From JBBQFI01 sp038321775 (GTDB lineage Bacteria; Verrucomicrobiota; Verrucomicrobiia; Chthoniobacterales; UBA10450): DNA of 64,000 bases. Each line of letters opens with the position of its first letter. The stretch's first letter is position 1. A program made the translations under genes and the position numbers. Below, piece after piece: positions 37,820 through 46,977 of the stretch. Location: positions 1 through 64,000 of the forward strand of contig JBBQFI010000007.1 in the NCBI GenBank assembly GCA_038321775.1. Reading direction: 5' to 3'. The notes beneath the pieces are model-generated. The model had not been told where the DNA came from. It saw only the letters and a list, made by a program, of their open reading frames with translations, and made no database searches.

Positions 37820-39625
37820 TTAATGTTTTTTCCGAGACTTCGCCGGAGTCGGAGAAGGCTTGGATCCGAAAACTTTCTTCAACGTGTTTCCAATTTTACC
37901 GAATGTCGTTGGAGTCGGCTTTGGTTTCGGCTTGGAAGATGATCGGCTGTGCGTGCGAAATTGAAACGCGACGTTCGTAGATTTGTCATTTTCGATTGCG
38001 ACGGTTTGAGTCCGATCGGGGAAATCCGCGTGGCGTCCGGTCAATTCTTGTTTCCCAAGAGGGAGATCGGCAGTAAGCGGAGTGTGGCCGAGAGAATGTT
38101 GGCGCAGAAAAATCTCCGCGCCATCTGGCGTGCTGCTGATCGTCGCGGTGCCGTGCGGAAAAGTGTAGTTAACCGGCAAAGTCTCGCCCGCCTTCAATGA
38201 AACTTCGGTGCGATTGTCCGGCCATCCGTCGTTGTGAAGGAAAATGGTGTAGGGGCCGGGAGGAATGTCGACAACCGATGCAGGTGCTGTTCCGCTGCGA
38301 ACGGGCTCAGTCGTCGGTGCGGGTGGAGCCGCAATTACGCCTGCGTAAATTGCGAAAGTCGCAGCGGGCGGAGTGGTCGTCAGCTGCAGCGTTCCGTTTT
38401 GCGTTGCAACAGTTGGCTTAGCCGCAACGACCGGCGTCGAAGGCTGCGAACTCTTCTCCGAATTTAGCGATCTCGGTGGCGCCATAAGATTCCGCACTGG
38501 AATCGGCGTTGCGGAATTCGTCTGCGATGAAGGCTCGGACGCATAACCGATTGCCGGGGCCGCTAGCGTTGCATCTTTAGCGAGCGCTTCCGTCGGCGTG
38601 CGATGCAAATGCTGAATCGTAAAAATCACAAGCAGAATAACGAGAATACCGCCGCCGAATGCGACGACATGTGAATTGATCCGCGGTAAACGTATCGCAG
38701 GCCTCTTTGGTTTATCGGATAGATGAATTGGGCTCCCGAGCCGCAAGCGCCGCGCAACATCAGCCGCTGTCTTTGGTCTTCGTTCGGGTTCTTTCGCGAG
38801 GCACGCCGCAATTGTTTCTTCCCAATGTTTCGGGATCGGATCGCCCTCGATTTTAAATTTTATGCGACGCTGGGTCATCGTCGGCGCAGTCACTTCGCGG
38901 ACTTGCAACGGCACGTTGCCGCCGTGGAATGGCGGTTTGCTCGTAAGCATTTCAAACAGGAGCGCGCCCATCGAATAGACGTCGTCAGATACCGATGGAT
39001 CTTCGCCAAGCATTTGCTGCGGGCTCATGTAGTTCATCGTTCCGGCCGATGTGCGAACGCTGACGCAACTCATCGATTCACGTAGACTGCAAGCAATGCC
39101 GAAATCGGTGATCTTCAATTCGGAGCGACTGTTCACCATCAAGTTTGCCGGCTTAAGATCGCGATGAATAAGCCGGACGGTTTCGTGTGCGTAAGTCAGC
39201 GCATCGCACAACGACGTGACCCACGGAATGAGCTCCACGACTTCAAAACATTTTGAAGGCTGCTGAACGCGCTGATAAGAAAGGGTCGCGCCGTCCACGT
39301 ATTCCATTGAAATGGCAGCGGTGCGGCCGTCTTCGATGAAGTCAAAGATGCGAACAATGTTCGGGTGTGTGAGCAAGAGACTTTTGCGCGTCTCGCGCTT
39401 CAAATCTTCCTGTGCTGAAGCGTCGAAACAGATCGCCTCGGGCACGAGCTTCAAGGCAACAAGCCGATCGAGGCTGTCATCACGCGCCAACCAAACGATG
39501 CCCATTCCTCCGCGTCCGAGAACCTTTTGCAGCGTGAAGCGGCCGAAGAGTTGGCTACCGCCAACCACGCCGCGCATTGTTTGACCGAACTCGGCCTGCT
39601 CTTCTTCGGTCGTCCGGTTGTACAT
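37820..39625 (-). CDS. Membrane Ser/Thr protein kinase with C-terminal PEGA domains
   Basis: 601 residues from ATG 39625; a longer frame would run into the divergent gene. Kinase domain: Gly loop LGRGGMGIVW (36-45), VAIK-type lysine VALKL (about 59), HRDLKPAN (154-161), DFG (174-176), and the APE region TMNYMSPQQ. One transmembrane helix lies at about 319-338 (VVAFGGGILVILLVIFTIQ). The outer part has two PEGA-like beta modules (TTPPAATFAIYAG... and ISSTPDGAEIFLRQHSLGHT) and a basic Ser/Pro tail. This is the PknB-type sensor kinase build. It is divergent (69 bases) from an FHA-cyclase gene, so that FHA domain is its likely phospho-threonine partner. Confidence 0.9.
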   Translation of the reverse strand: MYNRTTEEEQAEFGQTMRGVVGGSQLFGRFTLQKVLGRGGMGIVWLARDDSLDRLVALKLVPEAICFDASAQEDLKRETRKSLLLTHPNIVRIFDFIEDGRTAAISMEYVDGATLSYQRVQQPSKCFEVVELIPWVTSLCDALTYAHETVRLIHRDLKPANLMVNSRSELKITDFGIACSLRESMSCVSVRTSAGTMNYMSPQQMLGEDPSVSDDVYSMGALLFEMLTSKPPFHGGNVPLQVREVTAPTMTQRRIKFKIEGDPIPKHWEETIAACLAKEPERRPKTAADVARRLRLGSPIHLSDKPKRPAIRLPRINSHVVAFGGGILVILLVIFTIQHLHRTPTEALAKDATLAAPAIGYASEPSSQTNSATPIPVRNLMAPPRSLNSEKSSQPSTPVVAAKPTVATQNGTLQLTTTPPAATFAIYAGVIAAPPAPTTEPVRSGTAPASVVDIPPGPYTIFLHNDGWPDNRTEVSLKAGETLPVNYTFPHGTATISSTPDGAEIFLRQHSLGHTPLTADLPLGKQELTGRHADFPDRTQTVAIENDKSTNVAFQFRTHSRSSSKPKPKPTPTTFGKIGNTLKKVFGSKPSPTPAKSRKKH

Positions 39626-39694
39626 GTAACACACGGAAAAAGCAGGGGTTGTGCCCCGTAGACCTCTGGCACGACTTGAGCTTGAAATAAATCC

Positions 39695-40621
39695 GTGGCT
39701 AATGGGACCCTCGGAGGCTGGCTGAATATCGGCGATCGACAATTTCCGCTTGTCGGCAAAACATTTTCGCTCGGCCGGACGAAGGACAACAATGTTGTCT
39801 TTACCTCGAACAAAGTTTCGCGCCGGCACGCGCTTGTGCACGCGCAAGGTGGCTCCGAGTTTTCTTTAGTTGATCTCGGCAGCAGCAATGGAACTCATCT
39901 TAACGGACGGCGCGTCATTCATCCGGTGGTGTTGCAGGATGGCGATGTAATCCAGATCGGCGAAGAGAGCATGGTCTTCAGATTGGAGACTTTTCAAACG
40001 CCGGAAGAAGAATGGTACCACACAGAAACACAATTAACGCAGCGAGAAGTTAGCGAGCTGACCTGCTGGTTTCTCGTGATGGACATCGAGAATTTTGTGC
40101 AGTTAAGCGCTGATCGACCGACCGAAGAACTAGCGCGGACGGTTGGCGCATGGCTGGCAGAATGTCAGCGCGTCGTTGAAGGGCACGGCGGCGCGCTCAG
40201 TAAATTTCTTGGTGATGGTGTTCTCGTTTATTGGAACGCGCGTTTCGCTGATCCGGCTGACGTCGTTGCCACTCTGGCTATCCTGCGCACGATGCAGTCC
40301 CGTCGTCAGCCGCCATTCCGGTGGGCTCTGCATTTCGGTAACGCGGCATTTGGCGCGGCCTCTGCGCCCGGTGAACTCAGCGCGATCGGCCAGGACTTAA
40401 ATTTTCTGTTCCGGCTCGAACGTCTTGCGTCGGATAACAAATTTTCCTCGATCATTAGCGAAACGGCGTATTCGCATCTGAACTCGTTGATCGAAGCGCA
40501 ACCGCTCGGTTCCTTCCCTATAAAAGGTTTCCAAGGTGAGTACTCCGTTTTCGGATGTGGCCCAAGCACTCAGCCGGTTGAGGAGAATTCAAACGGCAGC
40601 GAACAATTTTTGCGCGGTTGA
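39695..40621 (+). CDS. FHA domain-class III adenylate/guanylate cyclase fusion
   Basis: 308 residues from GTG 39695. FHA domain at about 8-97: GRT (27-29), SRRHA (42-46) and SSNGT (63-67) are the phospho-threonine-binding loops, all intact. The class III cyclase homology domain spans about 125-290: metal Asp 130 in VMDIENF, Asp 174 in KFLGDGV, and the transition-state pair Asn 236/Arg 240 in LNFLFR are all present, so it is probably active. Adenylate versus guanylate specificity is not certain. Its 3' end overlaps the convergent metallo-beta-lactamase gene by 33 bases. Confidence 0.88.
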   Translation: MANGTLGGWLNIGDRQFPLVGKTFSLGRTKDNNVVFTSNKVSRRHALVHAQGGSEFSLVDLGSSNGTHLNGRRVIHPVVLQDGDVIQIGEESMVFRLETFQTPEEEWYHTETQLTQREVSELTCWFLVMDIENFVQLSADRPTEELARTVGAWLAECQRVVEGHGGALSKFLGDGVLVYWNARFADPADVVATLAILRTMQSRRQPPFRWALHFGNAAFGAASAPGELSAIGQDLNFLFRLERLASDNKFSSIISETAYSHLNSLIEAQPLGSFPIKGFQGEYSVFGCGPSTQPVEENSNGSEQFLRG

Positions 40622-41527
40622 TTCCGCGATCGAGTTCCGAGCGGATTCAAGAACAATCGTTTCATCTTCGCTCGCCCCGAACACAACTATCTGCGTCGCA
40701 TTCGCCAATTTTTGCGCCGTTTCCACCATCTGGTCGATCTGCTCGTCATCGTGCGAGGGATCGTGATGAAATAAGGCAAGCCTGCGAACATTACCCGTCT
40801 TCGCAAGCGAGACACTCTCCTGCAAACAACCGTGACCCCAGGCAATGCGTTTTTGGTATTCCGCCTGCGTGTACTGAGTGTCGAGAATCAACAGGTCAAG
40901 ATTTTGCACGAAATCGGTGAGCGCTGTTTGTCGTGAATCAGCCAGGCCGACACCGTCTTGATAAGGTTCGTGATCGGGAAGGTAACCGATGGCGTGTCCG
41001 TTGGCTTCGATGCGAAACCCTGCGCAGCCGCCCGGATGATTGAGAGCGATGCTACTGACCGAAAAATTCCCGAGGTGCGTCCGATCATGGGCAAGTTCTG
41101 TAATTTCGCTTACGCCACTCATTCGCTCGAAACCAACCGGAAAACACATTGGCCCCATCTGGTTTCGCAGAGCGCGTTCCAGCACATCTCTGCGGCCGTG
41201 AGGCGCGATAATGCGAATGCGATTCTGAACCGAATATGCGGGTCCGAAAAAAGGTAAACCCTGGATATGATCCCAATGTGTGTGCGAGATGAGAAGAGTC
41301 GCGTTAATCGCGCTCGCGCCGAATTTCGTCGCAAGATCGTCGCCGAGATTTCGGATGCCCGTCCCGGCGTCAAGGATCAACAACTCGCCTCCGCAGCGCA
41401 CTTCGACGCACGAAGTGTTGCCACCATAACGTGACATCTCTCGGCTGGTTGACGGAATGGAACCGCGGACTCCACGGAACCGAACGGTGAGCGCACTGGA
41501 ACAAAATGGAGTCATTGAAAATGTCAT
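40589..41527 (-). CDS. Metallo-beta-lactamase fold hydrolase, candidate cyclic-nucleotide phosphodiesterase
   Basis: 312 residues. The N-terminus FRGVRGSIPSTSREMSRYGG plus NTSCVEV marks an MBL subfamily of RNase Z/phosphodiesterase type. Metal ligands: SHTHWDHIQG (H82, H84, D86, H87), a later His in ALNHPGG, Asp in YLPDHEP, and a C-terminal His in LFHHDPSHDD. Its start codon overlaps the stop of the histidine kinase with a cyclic-nucleotide-binding domain (ATGA), and it converges on a cyclase gene, which is why hydrolysis of cAMP/cGMP is proposed. This role is inference from context. Confidence 0.7.
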   Translation of the reverse strand: MTFSMTPFCSSALTVRFRGVRGSIPSTSREMSRYGGNTSCVEVRCGGELLILDAGTGIRNLGDDLATKFGASAINATLLISHTHWDHIQGLPFFGPAYSVQNRIRIIAPHGRRDVLERALRNQMGPMCFPVGFERMSGVSEITELAHDRTHLGNFSVSSIALNHPGGCAGFRIEANGHAIGYLPDHEPYQDGVGLADSRQTALTDFVQNLDLLILDTQYTQAEYQKRIAWGHGCLQESVSLAKTGNVRRLALFHHDPSHDDEQIDQMVETAQKLANATQIVVFGASEDETIVLESARNSIAESTAQKLFAAV

Positions 41528-42678
41528 GCTCCCAAGGGAAGATCGATTTGGAATGTTGTGCCGCTGCCATCACTGCGAACGGATATTGTTCCCTGGTGCG
41601 CTTCGACGACGGCCTTGCTCACCGCGAGTCCGAGTCCGGTACCATTTGATTTCCCGTGCGTGATGAAAGGTTCGAAAATGTGCGGTAAAAGCTCATGCGG
41701 AATTCCGCAACCGGTATCCGAAAGTTCGAAGCGAACGTGGTCATCGATTTGCCTAACGAGAAATCGCAGGACGTGATCGCCGTTTGCTTTCATCGCTTCA
41801 CGCGCGTTGCGAATGAGATTACCAAAGACGCGCAAAAGTCGGTAGCGATCCACGCGCAACGGACCGTCGTAAATCATTTCGATTTTTACGTCGATGTCCT
41901 GGCCGCATCTGGCAAAGTCAGGCTCGAGATCGCGCAGCAGATCAGAGACGTCGACCGATTGCAGATTGAGTTGCGTTTTGCCGCGCGAATAATCCACCAA
42001 CTCGCGCGCCATCATCTGCATTTTCTCCACCGCATCGCGAATCAATTTCGCCATTCGGTCTGTTAGTTCGTTCTGGATCGTTCCTTGAATCACTTCGCAC
42101 GCGCCCCGAATGCAGGCGATCGGGTTATTCATGTCGTGCATGATCGAACTAATCGTTGTGCCCAGGAGCGAGAGGCGTTCATTACGCATCATTTCTTCAA
42201 TGAAGCGCTGATTATTGTGTCGCAGGCGCTTGGTGATTGAGCGCGTGAAATTCGTCAAAACGACGTGAGGCGCCAGGTGCAGAAGTAAATCCCAGCTTTC
42301 GCGGTCGATTTGTCCGAGAATCGTATGACCAACCGCGGCGGCCTGTGCCGAACGCGCGCCGCTGTCGACGAGCGCCATCTCGCCGAAAAAATCTTTTTCC
42401 ATCAAATAGGTCAACGTCTCCTGTTGCCCGCCACGTCCGCTCTTGGAAATTTTTACCGACCCGTGGGCAATCAGATAGAGCGCGTCGCCCGGTTCGTTCT
42501 CATCGAAGATGATTTCCTGAGGTTCGAAATTTAAGAGCGCAATGTGCTTTTCGATTTGTCCATAAGCGGTTTCGCTGATGCCCAGGAGGAGTTCGTTATC
42601 GCGAAACGGCTCGCGCAGAGGCGATGGCGGCAACGAGAGATCTTGTTCGGCAAGAGTGGTCGTATCTTGTGAGGGCAT
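41524..42678 (-). CDS. Histidine kinase with N-terminal cyclic nucleotide-binding domain
   Basis: 384 residues. The cNMP-binding domain is at about 30-150, with the phosphate-binding cassette FFGEMALVDSGARSAQ (97-112): the Gly-Glu and Arg-Ser-Ala residues match cAMP-binding proteins such as CRP. A dimerisation helix carries the H-box IMHDMNNPIACI (His 181). The ATPase domain follows with NLIRNAREAM, SDTGCGIP and GTGLGLAVSKA. There is no receiver or transmembrane segment, so it is a soluble cAMP-controlled kinase. The response regulator is not in the window. Overlaps the MBL gene by 4 bases. Confidence 0.9.
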   Translation of the reverse strand: MPSQDTTTLAEQDLSLPPSPLREPFRDNELLLGISETAYGQIEKHIALLNFEPQEIIFDENEPGDALYLIAHGSVKISKSGRGGQQETLTYLMEKDFFGEMALVDSGARSAQAAAVGHTILGQIDRESWDLLLHLAPHVVLTNFTRSITKRLRHNNQRFIEEMMRNERLSLLGTTISSIMHDMNNPIACIRGACEVIQGTIQNELTDRMAKLIRDAVEKMQMMARELVDYSRGKTQLNLQSVDVSDLLRDLEPDFARCGQDIDVKIEMIYDGPLRVDRYRLLRVFGNLIRNAREAMKANGDHVLRFLVRQIDDHVRFELSDTGCGIPHELLPHIFEPFITHGKSNGTGLGLAVSKAVVEAHQGTISVRSDGSGTTFQIDLPLGA

Positions 42679-42817
42679 AAGGTTCCCTGCCTGATCGTAA
42701 CCGCGGCAGTCGCTCGACTAGATCAAAGCACAAAGAATACCCGGTGAGTCCCGTTCACCGTGTCTTTGCGTTGAATTGGCGATTGCCAATTTCCGATTCC
42801 CCATGGAATGGGTTGGC

Positions 42818-43999
42818 ATGTTAAGCGAAGGAGAGGCGCTAACTAGAATCCTGGACCGCGTTCAACCATTGCCCCGCCGCATGGTTCAATTGGAGCGCGC
42901 ACGTGGCTGCTTTGCCACTCGAGATATCGTCGCGCGATTACCACTGCCGGTTTTTGATAATTCGGCAATGGATGGTTATGCCGTTATCGCGACCGACTGC
43001 GCACTAGGAAAACGGTTGCGTGTCATTGGCGAACAAGCGGCTGGGATTGATCGAAAGCTGCAACTGGGAAGCGGCGAAGCGATTCGGATTTTCACGGGCG
43101 CTCCCATCCCGTTAGGCGCGGATGCTGTCGTGATGCAGGAAGATGTCACGGCGGATTCGGATTCCGTCGTCTTAAACACAGAAGTCAGCGTCGGTGAATT
43201 TGTGCGCCGTCGCGGCACCGATCTGAGCGAAGGACAGAAAATTCTCTCATCTGGTGAGAAGCTTCGTCCGGAAAATCTGGCATTGCTGGCGGCACAGGGA
43301 TTTTCGGAAATCGAAGTCGGCGGCTTTGTGCGCGCGGCCATCATTTCGACAGGGGACGAGCTCGTGTCGCCGGGAAAACCACTCCAAGCCGGAGAGCTTT
43401 ATGAAAGCAATTCCACTTTGTTGCGGAATTTTCTCGAGGAAAACAGAGTGTCAGTGGAAATGGTGCGCGCCGTGCCCGATCGAACCGAAGAGTTGCGCGC
43501 GTCGCTTCTAGAGGGACTTAAACATGACGCCTTGATAATAAGCGGCGGCGTTTCTGTTGGCGATCACGATTTGGTTCGACCAATGTTGAAAGAACTAGGC
43601 GCCGAAATTGATCTGTGGCGCGTCGCGATTAAACCCGGAAAACCATTCCTCTTCGGGCGACACGAAAACTGCGCGATCTTCGGACTGCCGGGCAATCCTG
43701 TTTCCGCATTTGTCACGTTTCTTGTTTTCGTTCGACCCGCGATTCTCAAAATGATGGGCGCGGACGATGAATCGATATCATTGCGCAGGGTGCCCGCGCT
43801 TTTGAAAACCGATCTTAATAATGACGGCGATCGCGCTCATTACTTACGCGGTAGATTGCACAACGGCGAGTTCACGCCAATCGGTCGCCAGGAATCGCAT
43901 GCTCTTTACGGGCTGAGCCGATCGAATGCCTTGGTGCGCGTCGACGCCGGCGAGAAGTTAGCCGCGGGCAATATCGTTTCCTTATATTTATGGAATTGA
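42818..43999 (+). CDS. moeA: Molybdopterin molybdenumtransferase
   Basis: 393 residues from ATG 42818 (MLSEGEALTRILDRV), the position matching MoeA starts; TTG 42776 and ATG 42803 are in frame upstream. Inserts molybdenum into adenylated molybdopterin. PVFDNSAMDGYAV, the domain III GDELVSPGKPL and ISGGVSVGDHDLV, and GLPGNPVSAFVTF are characteristic. No other molybdenum cofactor gene is nearby. Confidence 0.94.
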   Translation: MLSEGEALTRILDRVQPLPRRMVQLERARGCFATRDIVARLPLPVFDNSAMDGYAVIATDCALGKRLRVIGEQAAGIDRKLQLGSGEAIRIFTGAPIPLGADAVVMQEDVTADSDSVVLNTEVSVGEFVRRRGTDLSEGQKILSSGEKLRPENLALLAAQGFSEIEVGGFVRAAIISTGDELVSPGKPLQAGELYESNSTLLRNFLEENRVSVEMVRAVPDRTEELRASLLEGLKHDALIISGGVSVGDHDLVRPMLKELGAEIDLWRVAIKPGKPFLFGRHENCAIFGLPGNPVSAFVTFLVFVRPAILKMMGADDESISLRRVPALLKTDLNNDGDRAHYLRGRLHNGEFTPIGRQESHALYGLSRSNALVRVDAGEKLAAGNIVSLYLWN

Positions 44000-44045
44000 A
44001 TGACTCGTTTGACACTCCTCGCGAGCATTTTAGCTTAAGCGCGCT

Positions 44046-44543
44046 TTGAACACAGCTCTTGCCATAGTCCCCCCTCCTGAAACGTCGGCTCAATTTCGTG
44101 CCGACGCGGAAAAACTATCCGACATCATCATGGAGTTGCAGCGGTGCTTTGTGTTGCATCTTTCCAAAGAACTGGCACCCGGCAACGTTTCGTTCCCGCA
44201 ATTTTTTCTCCTCGCTTATCTCGACCAAAAAGAAGTGCTGACGATGTCGGCGATCGCGCAAAAAATGGGGCACACCACTGCGGCAGCGACTGGTCTGGTC
44301 GCGCGTTTGGAAAATCTCCATTACATCGTGCGTTCCAGCGCGAGGGAGGATCGGCGGAAGGTGATGGTTTGCATCACGCCGAAAGGAACCGCGCTCGTGC
44401 GCCGCATTCGCGAAGAGATGGTCTGCAATTTGATTAAATTGATGGCCCATCTCGAGCCAGAGGAGCAAAAGGCGTGGCTTCAAATTTACACGAAAATTTA
44501 CGGCGTCTGCCAGGCGGAACAGGCAGCCGCCAGCAGCCGTTAA
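44046..44543 (+). CDS. MarR family transcriptional regulator
   Basis: 165 residues from TTG 44046. Winged helix: VLTMSAIAQKMGHTTAAATG and LVARLENLHYIVR, then the wing SAREDRRKVMVCITPKG. Dimer helices at both ends. It lies 69 bases before a TolC-type gene on the same strand, so it probably represses that efflux gene in response to a small phenolic or drug ligand. Confidence 0.88.
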   Translation: MNTALAIVPPPETSAQFRADAEKLSDIIMELQRCFVLHLSKELAPGNVSFPQFFLLAYLDQKEVLTMSAIAQKMGHTTAAATGLVARLENLHYIVRSSAREDRRKVMVCITPKGTALVRRIREEMVCNLIKLMAHLEPEEQKAWLQIYTKIYGVCQAEQAAASSR

Positions 44544-44611
44544 CGTGTTAGCTGGCAATCGTCTGCGCCATTGCTAGACTGCGCGCTCAAGTCGAGACCG
44601 TTTAGATTACC

Positions 44612-46144
44612 ATGCGACTCATCCGTATAAACATCCTTACTTTCCTGGCGGTTTTCATCCCGGCGTTTGTCGCGAATGCGGGAGAAACCGACGTAACGAC
44701 CGAATCCTATACCAAAGCTTCCGCGGGTATTCCGCGTTTCACGCTCGATCAGGCGATTCTCACGGGTTTGCAACGGAATCCCGACATCATGCGCGCGCGC
44801 GAAGACATTGAGCGAACAAAGGGTCTCTACATTGAAATGCGCGCGGCGATTTTGCCCCAGCTCGGGGCGACGGGTCAATTTCAAGATGTCGATCCGCACT
44901 TGCAATCTTTTGGCACGAATAACGGACTCGGCATCGTAAACACGGGCACGGAACGCAGCTATAGCGTGCAACTTGAAGTGAGCCAGGCGATTTTTGCCGG
45001 CGGCCGGATCATCTCGCAAATTCGCTCCGCTGATTTCCAGCGCGACAGCAGTTACTACGCTTTTCGTAATGCGATCGATCTCATTATCTCGACCGTGCGG
45101 CAGCAGTTTTATCTCGTCCTGCTCGATCGCGCGCTCATTGGTGTGCAGGAAGAATCCGTCAATCTGTTGCAGAGCCAGTTGCAGGATCAGCAGAATCGAT
45201 TTGAAGCGGGAACCGTTCCGCGCTTCAACGTGCTGCAAGCGCAGGTCGCGCTTTCCAACCAATATCCGCAGTTGATCACGGCGCGGAATAATTATCGCAT
45301 CGCGCAGCTCCAACTCGCGAAAACTCTTGGCCTCGATTTCGATCCTAATCGCGGGAATGCCGCACCGCTCGAATGTGTCGGCGAACTAACCTCCGTTCCG
45401 CGAACAATGCCGCTCACTCAGGCGATTGCCGTGGCCAAGGAAAATCGACCATTTCTCAAGCAGCAGAAAGCGACTGTCCTCTCGAATCGCGCACAGATCG
45501 GAGTCGCGCGTTCGGGATTTTTCCCGCAGATCAACGCGACTGGCGGTGAGGAACTGCGCAGTTCTCCTTTCACCGATAATATTCGCGATGCCCGCAACGG
45601 GTACATTATTGGCGCGACTGGAACATGGGCGATTTGGGACATGGGCGCGACTTATGGACGCTTGAAGCAAGCGCGTTCGATTCTCGAGCAATCGAAAATC
45701 ATGCTCGATGACGACGTGCGCCAGGTGGAACTCGAAGTGCAACAGGCTTTCTCGAATCTGCAACAGGGCCGGGAGTTAATTCAAAGCCAGGAGAAAAATG
45801 TCGAGCAAGCCAATGAGGCATTGCGGTTGGCAAGTGCGCGTCTTGGCGCAGGAGCCGGCACGCAGCTTGAAGTCCTCGACGCCCGCGTGCAGCTAACAAC
45901 CGCGCAGTCCACTCAACTTCAAGCGCTCTACACTTACAATGCTGCGGTCGCCGAATTCGATCGTGTTACCGCGACCGAGGTGCAGTATTCCACCAGACTC
46001 GATGAATCATCGACGAGGAGAAAACTGAAGACCGATGCTGCGCCGACGCCTGCGCCCAAACCAACGCCGCTGGAACTAAACGAACCGCAGGAAACGACGC
46101 GGACCACGACAACCACTTCCCGGCATTCCACGTCTGGAAAATAG
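44612..46144 (+). CDS. TolC family outer membrane efflux protein
   Basis: 510 residues. Signal peptide INILTFLAVFIPAFVANA. Two internally similar OEP halves: TLDQAILTGLQRNPDIMRAR with LEVSQAIFAGGRI, and PLTQAIAVAKENRPFLKQQK with WAIWDMGATYGRL. Long coiled-coil helices (residues about 165-230 and 370-440) form the periplasmic tunnel. A Pro/Thr-rich tail ends the protein. No inner membrane pump or adaptor gene accompanies it here. Confidence 0.9.
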   Translation: MRLIRINILTFLAVFIPAFVANAGETDVTTESYTKASAGIPRFTLDQAILTGLQRNPDIMRAREDIERTKGLYIEMRAAILPQLGATGQFQDVDPHLQSFGTNNGLGIVNTGTERSYSVQLEVSQAIFAGGRIISQIRSADFQRDSSYYAFRNAIDLIISTVRQQFYLVLLDRALIGVQEESVNLLQSQLQDQQNRFEAGTVPRFNVLQAQVALSNQYPQLITARNNYRIAQLQLAKTLGLDFDPNRGNAAPLECVGELTSVPRTMPLTQAIAVAKENRPFLKQQKATVLSNRAQIGVARSGFFPQINATGGEELRSSPFTDNIRDARNGYIIGATGTWAIWDMGATYGRLKQARSILEQSKIMLDDDVRQVELEVQQAFSNLQQGRELIQSQEKNVEQANEALRLASARLGAGAGTQLEVLDARVQLTTAQSTQLQALYTYNAAVAEFDRVTATEVQYSTRLDESSTRRKLKTDAAPTPAPKPTPLELNEPQETTRTTTTTSRHSTSGK

Positions 46145-46172
46145 CAACCTGCCGACCGAGCAATTCGCGGCC

Positions 46173-46796
46173 TTGCGCCGCGCGGATTGCCGCCACGCCT
46201 TCGTTCGCCGGGTGCCCGGGATCGATGTTTCCTACGACAAGGCGGAAGTCCTCACGCGTCTCGATGTTGTCCATCGTCAGGTCCGAGACTCGTTAGGGCA
46301 GCAAAAGGCTGCGTTTGTTACCGCGGAACAAGTTCACGGCAGACAAGTGGCGGTAATCGATTCGCCCATTTCAGTTGATCGTTGTTTCGACGCTTGCGAC
46401 GGACTGGTGACCGACCAACGCGACGTTTGTCTCGGAGTTTACGTCGCAGATTGCTGCGCTGTTTTCCTCTTCGATCCAATTCGTAAAGTCATCGGTCTGG
46501 TGCATTCCGGGAAAAAAGGAACAGAGCTCGGAATTGTTGCCGAAGCGATCGCGTTGATGAAACAGCGCTTCGACTGCAAAGCTTCCGATCTGATCTTGCA
46601 ATTGAGTCCGTGCATTCGGCCGCCGCATTACGAAATCGATTTCGCTGCGGAAATCGTCAGGCAATGTCGAGATGCGGGCGTCGAAAACGTGCATGATTGC
46701 AACATCTGCACCGCATGTGATCTGGAACATTACTATTCCTATCGCGCAGAAAAAGCGCGCACCGGACGAATGCTTGCGTTGCTCGCGCTCGCCTGA
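46173..46796 (+). CDS. YfiH/Laccase-domain protein (purine nucleoside phosphorylase-like)
   Basis: 207 residues from TTG 46173; the frame remains open a little upstream and a CTG or other start there is possible. The metal/catalytic residues of the family are visible: His in EQVHG, Cys in YVADCCAV and His in GLVHSGKKG. The last motif is usually HAGWRG. YfiH proteins act on purine nucleosides and have been linked to peptidoglycan editing. It follows the TolC gene by 28 bases. Confidence 0.8.
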   Translation: MRRADCRHAFVRRVPGIDVSYDKAEVLTRLDVVHRQVRDSLGQQKAAFVTAEQVHGRQVAVIDSPISVDRCFDACDGLVTDQRDVCLGVYVADCCAVFLFDPIRKVIGLVHSGKKGTELGIVAEAIALMKQRFDCKASDLILQLSPCIRPPHYEIDFAAEIVRQCRDAGVENVHDCNICTACDLEHYYSYRAEKARTGRMLALLALA

Positions 46797-46817
46797 ACTT
46801 TCGCGTTCCGCCAGCTT

Positions 46818-46896
46818 CGTCATCCTGAGCGAAGTGAAGGACCTCACGAAAACACAAGGGACATTCGTGAGATCCTCGCTTCCGCTCGGGACGACG
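46818..46896. repeat. Intergenic inverted repeat (79 bp) between convergent genes
   Basis: The left arm, starting CGTCATCCTGAGCGAAGTGA, pairs imperfectly with the right arm, whose reverse complement starts CGTCGTCCCGAGCGGAAGCG; both continue to CTCACG. The centre is about 20 bases. It is located between the yfiH and lpxA stops, so it may act as a terminator. Similar TCATCCTGAGCGAAG palindromes are common in soil bacterial genomes, from general experience. No second copy is seen here. Confidence 0.65.
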
Positions 46897-46977
46897 GCGG
46901 GTCTGATCTCAGGTCGTTTCTTGCTTCCGGTCCTCGCCGTAAAATACGGCAGTCGTTAATATCCCACTCGGTAAATC

